Shown here piece after piece: positions 52,305 to 64,000 of a stretch of DNA of 64,000 nt (position 1 is its first letter; the number at the start of each line of letters is the position of its first letter). The position numbers and the translations under genes were made by a program. The notes under the pieces were generated by a model that made no database searches, was not told where the DNA came from, and worked only from the letters and a program-made list of their open reading frames with translations. The DNA comes from Tyto alba (taxonomy: Eukaryota > Chordata > Aves > Strigiformes > Tytonidae): NCBI RefSeq assembly GCF_018691265.1, contig NW_024881303.1, positions 13,385,777 to 13,449,776 of the forward strand, in the 5' to 3' direction.

Positions 52305-52795
52305 CCTAACTGGAGTAATTGCATTCAATTCTGTATGAAAAAACGTGGAGAAATTGAAGAATTTCGAGGAGTGGAAGAAAGATGGTAAGAAGTCTGGCAT
52401 TCATATCTAAGAGGAAAAGTTAAGATAACTTGGCACCTTTAGCCTAAAGGCAAAATAAGTGTGTGGGGAACATAATAACGGCAGACATAAAGGAATGTTA
52501 TAAAGAGGACAAGGATCAATTATTCTCATTAGTCAATAAGGATGGGACAAATAATAATTGGCTGAAGCAGAAGGGAAGTTTTAGGTTAAATATTAGGCAA
52601 AACTGTAGAAGAACTGTTTGGCAGTTGGACAAGCTGCCAAGAGCCATTGGACAATCACTGTCATTGGAGTTATTCAAGGCCAGACACCCATCTACAGGAA
52701 CAGTTATAGAATAATTAAATCAATCCTGCCACAGGCAGAAGGGTGGGCAAGGGGTCCTTCTGGCCTCAGTGACAAAGATTTTGTTAGGATCTACT
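52305..52795 (+). mobile_element. Old CR1 LINE fragment, plus orientation
   Basis: The sequence follows a sense CR1 3' region. AACTGGAGTAATTGCATTC comes first, then AACGTGGAGAAATTGAAG. TTTAGCCTAAAGGC follows, then AAGTTTTAGGTTAAATATTA. GTTTGGCAGTTGGACAAG is followed by a TCATTGGAGTTATTCAAGGC segment. The terminal tail repeat is not evident. Several indels break all frames. It is only about 1 kb from an oppositely oriented CR1 at 50.94 kb. Confidence 0.85.
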
Positions 52796-54805
52796 TTTTC
52801 AGGATTCACGCCCACTCCCTATTTTGTAAACTGGGGAGTCTGTTTCAGCCTGTGCTAAAATCAAGGAGAATAACATTTTAAAGCTGCTCTTGCGAGGTCA
52901 GAAAACATGTGGGACATAAAATTATCCCCTGATCTGTGGCCATGTATTTCGTTTTACAGCTTCTTAGAATCAGACTTCCTCTCCTCTGGGTGTTTCTGCT
53001 TTGTCCCTTTGAAAATGTGAGCTCTGGGAGAATAAAGTAGTAACCAAAACAGAGTAGAATGGCTTTGGACTTACTCATTGCTATTCATTCTAAAGTACTG
53101 CATACTTTATGGACGCGTTTAGAAGTTGAATCGTAAATAATCTCTATGTTTTATTGACAATATGCTCCCCATCTTCCCTACTATCTATATGGAAGAAACT
53201 GATCATGCTGAGTGCAAACTCTGCCTTCTTGGTGTCAGCAGACCTCTTCCCATCGATTCTCTGATATGCTGAAAACAGAGCAAACCAGGAGTAACTCCAC
53301 AAAAAGTTGCTCTTGTACACAATGGTTACCAGCTGGATTTGGCTCAAAGATTGACCTGGACAGGTTCTGCTTCCAACTTCATTGTGAATGTCAAGGGATG
53401 GCTCCAAATATTGGTCACTGTTTGCAAGTGGAACAGATCCTTTTTAGAGGTACATCACGCTGGTTTTGGCATATCCAAGACTAGAATCTGGCTGCCTGAT
53501 GGACAAAAATGAGACGGCACTCTAAGAGGCACTGCAGAGATGATATAAAGGGCAGTGAGCTAATTTGTATTGCTAATAGTGGTCTTAAAGTGGTAATTAC
53601 ATATGCAATTATAAACCATGAGCCCAGCCTGTTTATTTTTCCCCTCTAGTGCTAATGAAAAACAAAGTAGTCTTAGTGTTTTGTGAGATCCCAAATGCAA
53701 TGCAAGCAATCATTCGGCTGACTAACTGGAAGGCAGAGGCACAGTATGACACTGCTTGAGTTAAAAGGCAAAAAAAAAGAAAAAAGAAAAAAAAAGAGTG
53801 CTAGTGGCAAAGATTTTAAATCCCCAGAATAATGACAAAGTCATACAAAATCCTTATATTTGCTAAGCCTGAAAACACTGAGCAACCCCTAGTGTCTGGA
53901 ATGCCCTGTCCGGCCATGCTCTGTCCACTTCTAGCTAGTAACATTATCTCAGAGATACAGGGATATGTCTGCAGTGGAGATTACCTCTCTTTGCCGCATC
54001 AAAAGCCTAGAAAACAGTCACAGAGCAGGAGATGCCATTGTAATGTCATCCGCGACCCCACACGCAAACTAAACAACTCCATGACCATAACCATGAGGTG
54101 CCTTCACTAAGCTCCATTGCTCTTTTTTTTCTCCCTACTTCTGTTTCTCTTGACATAAAGCAAAAGGTGCTGGATGCTTTGAGGGGGGTTGCATTGGAGG
54201 GCTCCCCTGTGACTTCTGAGCCCAGGGAAGGCTGAGCCTGGAAAAGTCCCCCTGGGGAACCTGCAGCAGGTCTGTGCGCTGGCTGGTTGCTTCCAGCCAG
54301 GGGCAGGAAGGGCCAATGGGCATCCACCTTGCTCCCCATCATGGCCCTCGCATGCCCATGGGCTCCATGAGAAACCACGGCCATCTCATCTCCAGGCTTC
54401 ACTCTTCCTCACTTTGAGGATGCTCAGATCGTCTTCTGCAAAGTGTGGAAAGAGAAAGGGGAGGTGTTTTACACAGGCCTGTTTTTCTGCTCTTGTGGAG
54501 TCAAAAGACACCATTTCATAGCAGTAACTTTGTATTTCTTTTATAAAAGCAGATCGTATATTTTATGAATATGTAATATTTAAGATCAATTAAAACCAAG
54601 CAAAGAATGGTCTTTGAATTTAGTTAGACTTGGCAAATATTTTTGATACGTATATGTCTGATAGGTCATGCATCTAAGCGGGGGGGCGGGGGGAATGAAC
54701 CTTTTCTTCTGTAATGTCTATTAATGAGTCTACGTGCAGAACTTCATCCAATGGTTTTTGGAACTATAAACCCTTCTTGGCTTAGTTCTTCAGGCCCTGT
54801 TAACT

Positions 54806-54807
<2 letters not shown>

Positions 54808-54847
<40 letters not shown>
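54808..54847 (+). repeat. Poly(T) tract of about 40 bases
   Basis: This is the longest homopolymer in the window. No adjacent retroposed sequence was recognised. Its length is prone to sequencing error. Confidence 0.9.
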
Positions 54848-54851
<4 letters not shown>

Positions 54852-56156
54852 CTGTCTCATCCTGGACTAATTCACATGTGACTGTGAGGGGGAAAAGTAC
54901 CTTCACCACCCCTTCAGTGCTGAATTGAAGCACTCTGGAGGGCCAAGAGGCCAGGCATTTCTGCCTACAAAAGTGGCTGATGTATTAGTGTGGAAGGCAA
55001 CACAGTCCTAACAACACCTGTACTTAATAACTAAAATCTGCTTGTCAAGGCCATGCTTTTTCTGCTTGTGGGTCTTCTCGCCTCCTAGCACCATTTTGTA
55101 ACCCCAGGCACCCTCGAGACCCAACCTCCTTGCTTTTAATTCACTGGGGAACTTGTGACATAACAGCATTAAGGCTCTGCCTGCCCTGGCTTTTCCTGTG
55201 ATTGGGGTGTTTTAAACAAGATTCCTGCTACAAAGTTGAAAGAGTAGAGGATGAAAATCCGGCATGACTTTGGGGTAGTGCAAACGAGTCATAGGAAATT
55301 CACTCTAGAGATATCTCCAGAGACTAGTCAAGACAAAAGTTACAGCACAAGCATTTGGAAGGGGGCCACTGCAAACAATTTGTCCTCATTCCAGTTGAGC
55401 AACTGTAAGCAGGGACATTTTCAACACAGGCCATTTAGGGACAGAAGGAAAGATTGGATGGCACTAAAAGAAACTACACAAATACATGGTGATAGGATGA
55501 CTCGGCCACCCGCCACACATACTCTGCTGCTTCATTGTTCTTTCTCCTATCATCCCGACATCTGAAAAGGTCCCACCCCAGCACAGCAGCACAGCACAGC
55601 AGAGACCAGCATAAATTAACTCCAGGTGACAAAATCACCTACCTCAGCTGGCCTACGTTTAGTGAGGAGGGAGGACAGGGTTCATATGTGCCGCATGAGC
55701 TGAGGAAAGTGGAGTAAAAAAGGATTTTGCTTGTCAAAGTGAGCAATATAGCAAACATAGGGATAAAAGATGCTTTACTCTGCTGTGGCATATTTTGTTC
55801 TATGAGTCTTGGGTTTAAAGGGCTGCAGTCATACTGCTTTTTGAGGAAATGCTTGGATATGGTTATTCCAATTTCTTTAATCCTTCTCTTCCCCCTACAT
55901 TACAAGCTGTTCTTGCTCTGCTATTTTCCCCAGCATGCCAAAGGCACCATACCTTTCCATGGAAAGTTTCTGCCACCCTCTCTGATTTTGTATTCATGCT
56001 GCATAAATAAGAACAAGACCTCCCTCCAGCACCTTGGCATGGGGTGGAGAGTTGGATGGGAGGATGGTGAATGATAGAAATATTATGTAAGCAAGGTCTG
56101 AACATCTGCAGTCCCAGTTCTAGACAGACATTGTCCACAGATATTTTAAAACTGCT

Positions 56157-56190
56157 CCCCCACCCCCCCCACCCCACCCCCCCACCCCCC
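56157..56190 (+). repeat. C-rich low-complexity tract
   Basis: Runs of four to eight C residues are separated by single A residues. The minus strand is therefore a G-run series able in principle to form a G-quadruplex. Confidence 0.85.
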
Positions 56191-56774
56191 TTCTGAGCAG
56201 CACATCACAGTACAGTTTCATTCAGTGAAGAGCTGGCATTTGGGGACTGGGTGGCTTAGCTGGCCTGTTTTGGGATGGGGAGCCTTTCATCTGTAGGTCA
56301 CTGCTTGGAATTCTGCCCACACTGTTGGCAACTGTGAGCCCTTCTCTTCTGATGGCAGTGCAGCAGCATATGCAAAATTTCTACGAAGTCTCCGATCCTA
56401 GACACCATGTCTAGATCATAAAAGCTACTGTAACAATTGACTCTAAATGGCATCCTTCTTGGCAGCTGAAGCAGAGGCCAAGCAATAAAAGGGCTATGGA
56501 GAATGGACTACTGTCTAGCACCTATAAGGTAATAGTGAGGAACACTGGTGAGGGAGTGTGAGAAAGTATGCACGGCCCATGAAGGCTCCTTTGGATGAAG
56601 AAAGAGGATTTCAGTCTCCTAGTCTGAAAGGCCAACACCTTTCAATAGCAGAAGAATCATTTACAAATGTGAGAACAAAACCACTGTTCGTCCTCGTGCC
56701 TTTAACAATGCTGCTTCCTGTTGGCATCTTCTGCTTACTAATAACACAGTCCCACGATTTGTATCTTCACAGTG

Positions 56775-56850
56775 CTGCATGAGCACTAACTAATTAATCC
56801 TTTCTCACCCCTCTGAGGCAAGTAGTTTTTTATTTTTAATGGTCCGTAGT
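56775..56850 (-). repeat. MIR/L2-type ancient repeat fragment
   Basis: The plus strand reads TAATTAATCC, TCTCACCCCTCTGAGGCAAG and TTATTTTTAATGGTCCG. These correspond to the reverse complement of the MIR/L2 3' region, where CACCCCTGTGAGGTAGG precedes the ATTATTATCCCC block. It is short and diverged. Confidence 0.5.
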
Positions 56851-59800
56851 GGAGATGTCTTCATTAGAACTGTTGCAGATATGTTTATAAAGGCTACAGA
56901 ATACTGACTACACAGCCTATGCTAATCTTAGGATTTCTGCCTTTGATACAGCTAGTCCAGTTCAGGTAGGCTACACCCAGTTATATGTTTTGCTGAACCG
57001 AGGTCTTAATTAAAATAAATGAGAACTAATTATTGGAAAAAAAAACTCAGAGCAGGGCAGGGTTTCTGTATAATGATACGAAACAAACAAACAGCCCCTC
57101 CTTTCTGCCCCCCAAACAAATCAACTCCCCTTTCACGGGAACAATCTCTGGCTGTCTGACCTTATTTACTCAGATGCTGACATGAATCATCATCTGAGCA
57201 AGTATTCCCTCCTACACCTGCAGTACTTGGGGTTATAGTTCTCCTTGGTTTTTCTGCAGCAATAAGAGCTCAGTGTTACTTGGAGCCGTCTCCATCTGGC
57301 AGGCCATGAAGTCCACAAAAGCACAGAGGCCTTTCTGTAAAAATGGAGACAGCCCAGATTTCTTTCTCTTTACACAACATCTCAAGAGGACTCTGGACTT
57401 GTCTCTTTTGCAGTTATAGTCAAGTGTGCAGTCTCTTTCCCTCCTATCTACTTTTTGTGTGATGACCTCTTCTTGGGGTAAAGAACTGCGTGGGTGAGTT
57501 TGGGGGGAGGGGTTGTTCTTCTCTGGAAAGCCAAATTGCAGGATGCAGCACATCTTGAGCTTGGCAGCCTTTCACACTTCCCCAAGAGGCAGCTGAAGGG
57601 CCCAAGAAGGGGTAAGACGTTATCAGCTCACTTCTAGCGTGCCAGAGCATATCCTTACATACAGATAGTGACACTCTGTGTGCACCACAGCTGACCTTCG
57701 TGGACCAAAGGAGATCCTTCAGTGGCGGCTAAGGGAATATCTCATGTCATCTGTACACTGTTACAAGGCTGAGCACTTAACAAAGGAGTAGCTCTGCAGT
57801 GTTAGCCATAAAGCGTGTACAAAAGTGAAGGCAGAAGTTAAACATTATGTTATCTGCCAGTCATTAATTGTTTGGAGGGAATATCCCAAGAGCATGGCTG
57901 AGCGTTGGTGTTGTAAAGATCTATACATTACTGTTGGAATGGGGTCATTTGTCGCCATCTGGGATTGTACCACTAGCAGTATAGAAGCGTATTCAGAGTA
58001 TTATACAGCTCCAGGTTTCAGCCATATGGAAAAAGTATAATATAGTGAGAAATTCAATCCTTTAATAGAATCCAGAACACGCTCCAGAATGTTTTCCTTA
58101 GTTTTATTTCTTTGCAATGTAGGCTTAATAACCACTGATGGAGCATTTAAATTGGAAGAGATGCAACATCTAGATAAGCTGGGAGATCTTCAGATACCAA
58201 CTGCCTTCTGACAGGAAAATCCCTTGCTGTTTCAGTGGAAAAACCCACCAGGTTTACTAGAGCCAGGGGAAGGGTATGGCACAGCTGTGGCATGCATTAA
58301 CCTCTTCTGACTTTTGTCTCCGTAGACATCCAGAAGAGATCCCTTATCCCAAAAGAAATATTCTCAAGTAATTTTCACTCTGGAAATTGTCTTTGCACTC
58401 ACTTCTTTCATTCATTGCTTGTGCAAAATGATAACAGCATAAAAGAATTGTGACTTGTGTCAGGATGCCAGTGGTGCACAAGAAAACAGAAGTCCTTTTC
58501 TCCTTCCCTATTATCTACCAATCTTTATAGACTAGCGTTGTGGTAGAATAGCCATGTTGATATGACCTCACTGCTTATACGAGACTAGCTTGGTCTGTGC
58601 AAATCCATCAGAGACTACAAGACACCAAAGTGGTTATACTGATGAGCTCAGAAGCCAAAATTGCTTTTCTATAGTCTTGCCTGGTGGTGCCAGACCAGCT
58701 TCTCCAATGATGGATAGAGTATATGAAACTGGATGCTATCTTGTTAAGGATTTGGAGTGATGGTGAAAATGGAAGGAGTTCCTGCAGCAAATTAGCTCCA
58801 TTGATTGAGAAGTGATAATATCTGGTCCAGACTCTGCTGCTGGCTGAGCATTGATAGGAGTGTCTGAAGGAATTTGATGTAATTCTGAGCTTGATGTCTC
58901 CAAAAAAAGGCTGTTCCTGAGATGTGCCTGGTATGATATTGTAGCCTAATGCCAGAGAGATGCAAATGTTCCCTGAAAGAAATGGTGGGATTTTCTGAGG
59001 CCAGGAGCAAATAATGTATGTTGCTGTCTGGGAAAGGTACAAATAACTACAGCTCAGTGAAAAAAAACTACATTATGGCTATATCTGGCTTAAGTGCTAC
59101 ATAGTTCTGTGGGCTGTTAACAGATGTTGCCAGAGCAACTTGTTATGACAAGCTGTGTTGTATTTCTGAACCCAGTAATGTTACTGGCACCACCTCCTCC
59201 ATCTCCCTGTAAATGGGAGTTACCTTTGGTTGAGATAGGTTTGCAGCCCATCCCAAACAAATATCCTTGAAGCTCCCTGAGAGGAACTAACGAGGCTCTG
59301 AGCTGAGTTCAATGTGTGTGACAAACAGTCCTGATAGCCAGGTCTTCCTTGTTGCCGTACAGTTCCATGGAGCTGGTCAGGATATTTTAAGAGCTACATT
59401 TTTAGAGTTAGATTAGGGGAGGAGATGACAGTGGGGAGAGAGCACAGATTAGCAGAAAATGGGGAAAGAGGGCTGGAGAGAGGCAGAGAAGCTCTTCAAA
59501 ACAGATGGCAGCTAAAATTGTCATGTGGCAGCCCCATGCCTACATCTGTATTCTAAACCAGACAAAGGAGGGATTTGTACCCAGGTGGGTAGCCAAGTTG
59601 CAGTGCAATTGGATTTGGTTGGGTAGATCCTTATGTGTCTCATTTTTTGTGGAAAAGTTCAAACTCATCTAAATGAGTCCCCCAAAAGAAAATTTTTTAG
59701 AAAATTCCTTTGTTTTGGAAAATCAATCCAGTTACAACTGTCTTAGTCAGGTTATTTTCTCACCTGCAAGTAAGATTTTTGGGAGAGGGTAAGAATGGTG

Positions 59801-60597
59801 TGGTACACAATATCTCAGTGAATTAGGATAGTAGAGGATGGACTTTTCACATAGTGAAACAGATAAATCAGTGGCAGTGATGCAGGGCAGTAAGAAAGTC
59901 TGTGAAAAAGAAGCCTTAGCATTTTGTAAGTCAGAGGGAAAGAAACCTATATCGTGTTGCTTAGTTACTTTTCTTTCCTACTGATGCAAAAGAGAAAAAA
60001 ATGCAGAAGATGACCTCGAAGATGATAAGATTCCCACTTCATTGGCCCTTCCTGGTGAATAGCCAGAAATGATGAAAAATGAACAAAGGCTCCTTCCAAG
60101 GGACAGCAGTGGGAATGGGTGCAGCACATGACAGCCACCACTGACCTATCCTTCCTAGTTTGTCTGAGTCAAAGCGAAGTGTAATTGTGATATAGCCATT
60201 CAGCTCTTGATTACTTGACACGACAGTAACACTGAAAAGATAAACGGAGTGATAAAATAAATAAATCCTATAAAGCTTTTACAATCTAACTGATTCTTTT
60301 CTCCCAAGCACAGCCTGACCAGTGGTAAGATGGGGAGTCATAGTTCGTCAAAACAAGTCTCCTGAGCCTGGAGAGAGAATTGCTTTGAGTGAGAGGAAAC
60401 AGTCATTTCAATCACTTTGCAAAAAACAGGTCCTTAGTCTCTCTGTGTATTTGATATGCTAAAAATAATTGTGTGACATGGTCTGTGATCAGGACCCGTG
60501 CTGGTCAAAGCCAGAGAGGAATGGTTTGGGCCATTACTGCCAAGAGGATGGGCTGATGTAGACCACAGCTGTCTTATTCCAAAAAGCAAATAACCCT
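56851..60597. other. Intergenic DNA, no gene seen
   Basis: The longest frame (58608-59042, minus, 144 codons) has no recognisable domain, and its composition is like the flanking non-coding DNA. Confidence 0.6.
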
Positions 60598-60672
60598 GAG
60601 GGTCTGATCTGCAAAAGTGCTGAAGTAAATGGGAGTTGTGGTTGCTCAACACTTCCACGGATCAGGCTGCTC
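60598..60672 (+). repeat. Ancient amniote dispersed repeat (palindromic GTGCTGA... type)
   Basis: GGTCTGATCTGCAAAAGTGC then TGAAGTAAATGGGAGTTGTG then TGCTCAACACTTCC and GGATCAGGC form a roughly inverted-symmetric unit. It matches the widespread amniote repeat in which GTGCTGA/TCAGCAC flank CAATGGGAG. The copy is old. Confidence 0.6.
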
Positions 60673-61609
60673 TGTTCTCATTAGCCATGCTGCTAACTCC
60701 TATAAACTCTGCAATTTCTTTTCATGCAGATAAGTTATCATGCAGGAGTATCCCAACACCTGGGCTCTGCTGATACCCTGCCACCTCCCAGCTGAGCTTC
60801 AACCCTGGTCCTGGCTTAGAACCTGCCCCAGCTGCTCTGAGGAAAGAAAAGGGTCTTAAAAGGCAGTTTCTGCGTTGGAGCAGGGGCTGAAGGCCCTCCA
60901 CCTTGGCAAATCCCACAGTCCCTCACAGAATAAAAGCCCCTGAAATACTTTCACAGCATTGGTATTCATTTTTGGTAGCCTAACATCTGCAGATGCTCAT
61001 TTTACTGAGACTGCCTGTGACTAGCTCAGGCAGGCTGGCTGATGCATTCGCAGAATGATCGAGCTAACATGTGCAAGATCAGGAAAAAAGCCAAACCCTC
61101 AACAGATCAATGAAGTCAAATGAGCAGGTTTCTGGGATTTGGACATGTCATGTCTGCCATTTAGGTACTAGTCAGGGCTTGCTCAATGCAGAAAATGAAG
61201 AGTAAATAATCCAGTACCACATAAAAGGGGAATAAATTTACTGGGACTTTTGACAAACAAGAGAAAGACTTTCAATGGTATTTTAATTGAGGTACTTGGA
61301 AAATAATATGATTAATAATTAAAATAAAAATATGTGAATTCCCAAACTTATTTTATTGGGCTGTAAAAATAATTGTATATGTTAAACTAATAGGCAGGAG
61401 TACAGGCAATGAAGTGTTACTGCAAAAATGGAGTTGAAAGCTCTGGGTCCCACTCTCAAATACAATGAGGATGTTAGCATGAGGTCCTCTTGACATGAGA
61501 CGTGATCTGGTAAAAATTTGACCAGTGAAGTGGAAGCCAGGACATCATAAGTTCTGTGCTGTTTTGTTCTTTGATGGATTGGGTAAGGCACGAATTGGCA
61601 CAAAGAACC
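60673..61609. other. Intergenic DNA, nothing recognised
   Basis: AT-rich DNA leading into the MIR/L2-like fragment. No feature can be supported. Confidence 0.6.
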
Positions 61610-61745
61610 ACTTTCAGTCTCAGTTTACCCATCTGTAAATGGAGACATATATCACAGTAATGGTATTAGCCTTAATTATTGCAATGTGTTTAAACCTTCT
61701 CAGGTGTAAAGTATTATAGAAAAATGCAAAGTGTATTGCTCCTAA
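61610..61745 (+). repeat. MIR/L2-type ancient repeat fragment
   Basis: It contains the hallmark core TCTCAGTTTACCCATCTGTA and then AATGGAGACATA. It ends with TGTAAAGTATTATAGAAAAA and TGCAAAGTGTATT, close to the shared 3' end of amniote MIR/L2-like elements. Order and orientation are consistent. It is an old fragment with no coding potential. Confidence 0.75.
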
Positions 61746-63631
61746 TCTAAAGTACTATATGAGATTTTCAGTGTTTATAATTGTGTACATCATCTGCAAC
61801 TTCAGATGTGAATAATGTTTTTCCTTTATATGCACACACATGATGTAGCTGAAAAATAGCATTCTCTTTGCTTTCTAACAAATCTTTATGTAGTGTGGTT
61901 CAGCATTCAAAAATAAGGCTGCAGTTCTGTTGAGTGCTGATTTAGTTTAAATCTTCAATTTAGTTAATTGTTCTGAGCCATGTAAGATGCTGATTTGCAG
62001 ATAGTTATAAAATAGCTAAAATACTGCTTAAAGATATAATACCAGTGAGCAGTTTATTCATGATGTAAAAGACCCATTAACTTTACAAGCCAGAGTTGTT
62101 CACTATAATAAACACTAAATTTTTACACAGGAGCTGTTCATCTTACTTTTAGCTTTTTGTACATTAAAGAGGATGCCCACAGCTATACAAGTACCAGTGT
62201 TTGCTATGTATAAAGGGAAGAATGAGTTAAGGGTCTTCTACTGAACATGTTACTGGTTTTGAAATACTGTGGCTGTCTCAATAGAACAAGATACTGGGTT
62301 TCTTTAAAAAGATATAAAAGGGCTGTATGATGGTACTTTTAGTCTCTCTGAGCTCAGAAGATAGAAACACTCATTAAATAGGGTAGGACATGTCTCTGTT
62401 GGCCTCAGAGTCTGGTTCAAAGATCAGTTTTCAGTTCCTGGTGTTAGATCGATGCTCCCCGACTTACTGTCAGATGACGTCCTGGAGGGGACCTTGCACG
62501 CTCACCTGGAGCCTTGCTGTGTGTCCTGCCTCTGCTCACAACAGGAAGCCTTTCGTAGGGGCTGTGCAGTCCCCCTTGGACAGCTGGTGACTTGTGGCAG
62601 TGCCCTGCAACTGGGGACAGGATCCTGGTGTGCAATAAGAGGGTTATGGCACGGCAGTGCACATGCTGAGCATTTCATCAGGTCATAGTGGGGAATGAGA
62701 CGTGCCTAAGGAGTGCAGCTGATACTAGGCCGACAAATTTGCATTTTCACTGCAGACTAAATAATGCACATGAGTAACCTGTGGTAACACACTGAAGAAA
62801 AACTCATCTGACTTCCCTGAACTGAACACAGGGAATTAGGAGCTGATGCCAGGAGCAGCCAATGCCACTCTGCTGAGAGCAGCTGTGTTTTTCAGGGAGA
62901 TAGGACAAGTGTCAAAAAGAGACTGTATCTCCAGGATATTCACTGCAACCCGTGTGTCAGCTCCCTGGCCAGGCAAACTGTCTCAGAGCAGCCCTGTACC
63001 TTGGCCTGGGACTGACCAAGGTGAGTTGGCATCACAGTAAAATTCAAGGACCTGATCTTGCCTGTGGATTCCTTTGGGGTGGCCTCCTCTGGTTGGTTTG
63101 TCTCTGATTCCAAGCCTCCCAGCTTTTTTCACCTCAAGCAAAGCTGCCGCAGGGTACGTGGCAGGAGGGCTGCTGTGGTCCCTGGTCAGGGCTGCCCTCA
63201 CCTCAGATGGACAGGGACAGAGGGAGGTGACACCTTCTTCCCTTTCACTGCTTGGAGAGGTTCCTTTTAGCCCTAATTCTCCCCTCACTAATTTTAGTCT
63301 TATGTAATTCAATTACTTTGCTGTAGTTGCCTCCTGATTTATGTCGGTGAGAGTGAACAGTGTATCAGCCCTTAAGCCTTTTACCAAAGTATGATGTTAC
63401 ACTATTTCTGGACATCATCACGTGTTGGTTGTGCAACAGATAAGAATAATGCTTGGTAAGTCATTAGTACTTGAGTTCAATTTGTGCTAAAATAATCAGC
63501 TACATCCCATTTAGTTTCTAAAGCCTCCTCATTATTGCTGCAAACATCAGACCCATGACCTGCTTTCCACTCTGTGAGAGAGGGATAAGTGAATTTAATG
63601 TGATCTCTGCATTACAAAAAGTCTGCTGCTG
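61746..63631. other. Intergenic DNA, nothing recognised
   Basis: The section around 62.4-63.25 kb is moderately GC-rich, but its short frames show no family features. A weak amniote-repeat piece is possible near 63.32 kb. Confidence 0.55.
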
Positions 63632-63692
63632 CTCCCTTGAAATCAGGTGGTGTCTTTTCATTGACTTCAGTGAAGGTAGGATTGGGTCCAAA
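63632..63692 (+). repeat. Ancient amniote dispersed repeat (CATTGACTTCA type)
   Basis: CTCCCTTGAAATCAGGTGGT then GTCTTTTCATTGACTTCAGT then GAAGGTAGGATTGGGTCC follows the doubled CATTGAAGTCAATGG consensus ending in a GGATCAGGCCC-like edge. A second, weaker piece may lie near 63.32-63.36 kb (CTCCTGATTTATGTCGGTGA). Confidence 0.55.
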
Positions 63693-64000
63693 TTTCAAAC
63701 ACGTAGTTTTCCAGCAGAAGGGAGTCAGGCTTAAACTGCTGCACTTTGGCAAATAATGAATGGGACCTCATTATCTCTGTTGGGACGTGACTTTACAGAC
63801 GATTACATGCTGAAAGTATGCCACCGATAGACTGGCTCTGTCCTGAACTGTGAAACTTGCTCAGAGAATCAGAGACTGCTAACTTTCAAGACACTTCATT
63901 CATTCTCATATCATGAATGGTTTTATCAATGAATGGGACTACTGACCTTGATCTGGTATCAGCATTTCCTGCTAGGTACAAGCACGCAGTGATGCTGTGA

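Larger units (their letters stand above)
52796..56774. other. Intergenic DNA, no gene seen
   Basis: Contains the poly(T) and C-rich tracts. A motif-dense AT-rich stretch at 53.56-53.76 kb is a possible conserved element. No gene was recognised. Confidence 0.6.

Noticed and set aside
58608..59042. 144-codon minus-strand frame
   Set aside because: No domain, no codon bias, and no plausible promoter or splice context. It is within the length range expected by chance in this much DNA.

Overview
This window is vertebrate nuclear DNA, almost certainly from a bird. One gene is clearly recognisable: DIO3, the type 3 iodothyronine deiodinase. It is an intronless selenoprotein gene on the minus strand at about 11.88-13.44 kb. 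The rest is non-coding: two large CpG-rich blocks around the gene, and AT-rich intergenic DNA with old interspersed repeats. The avian assignment rests on the DIO3 protein, which reads as a bird-type D3, and on the dominance of CR1 retrotransposon fragments. One of these carries the short CATAGAAT-type 3' tail repeat. No SINE/LINE-1 landscape of mammalian type was seen.

Layout. (1) 1-9.33 kb: AT-rich intergenic DNA downstream of DIO3, with relics of amniote tRNA-derived SINEs. A small GC-richer patch at 5.22-5.46 kb has a splice-donor-like site and a polyadenylation signal. (2) 9.33-11.85 kb: a strong CpG island immediately beyond the DIO3 polyadenylation signal, with no recognisable gene. 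(3) 11.88-13.44 kb: DIO3. Read on the minus strand it has a TATA box, a short 5' UTR, an 825-nt CDS with an in-frame UGA for selenocysteine, and a ~625-nt 3' UTR carrying a good form-2 SECIS hairpin and an AATAAA signal. (4) 13.56-14.80 kb: the promoter-side CpG island, with a consensus splice donor on the plus strand at 14738 that would suit a divergent DIO3OS-like transcript. (5) 14.8-64 kb: intergenic DNA upstream of DIO3. It contains at least five CR1 fragments, MIR/CORE-SINE-like fragments, one possible solo LTR, simple repeats, and a few stretches with dense transcription-factor-like motifs that could be conserved enhancers.

How the parts work together. The enzyme inactivates thyroid hormone by inner-ring deiodination. 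Its activity depends on reading the UGA at 12918-12920 as selenocysteine, which the SECIS in the 3' UTR directs. The CpG islands, TATA box, GC box and nuclear-receptor half-site suggest a developmentally regulated promoter, and some of the upstream gene desert may hold its enhancers. No gene of the mammalian imprinted DLK1-DIO3 cluster other than DIO3 was recognised.

Limits. Everything was read by eye. Repeat assignments rest on remembered family consensus, boundaries are approximate, and no alignment, folding program or database search was run.
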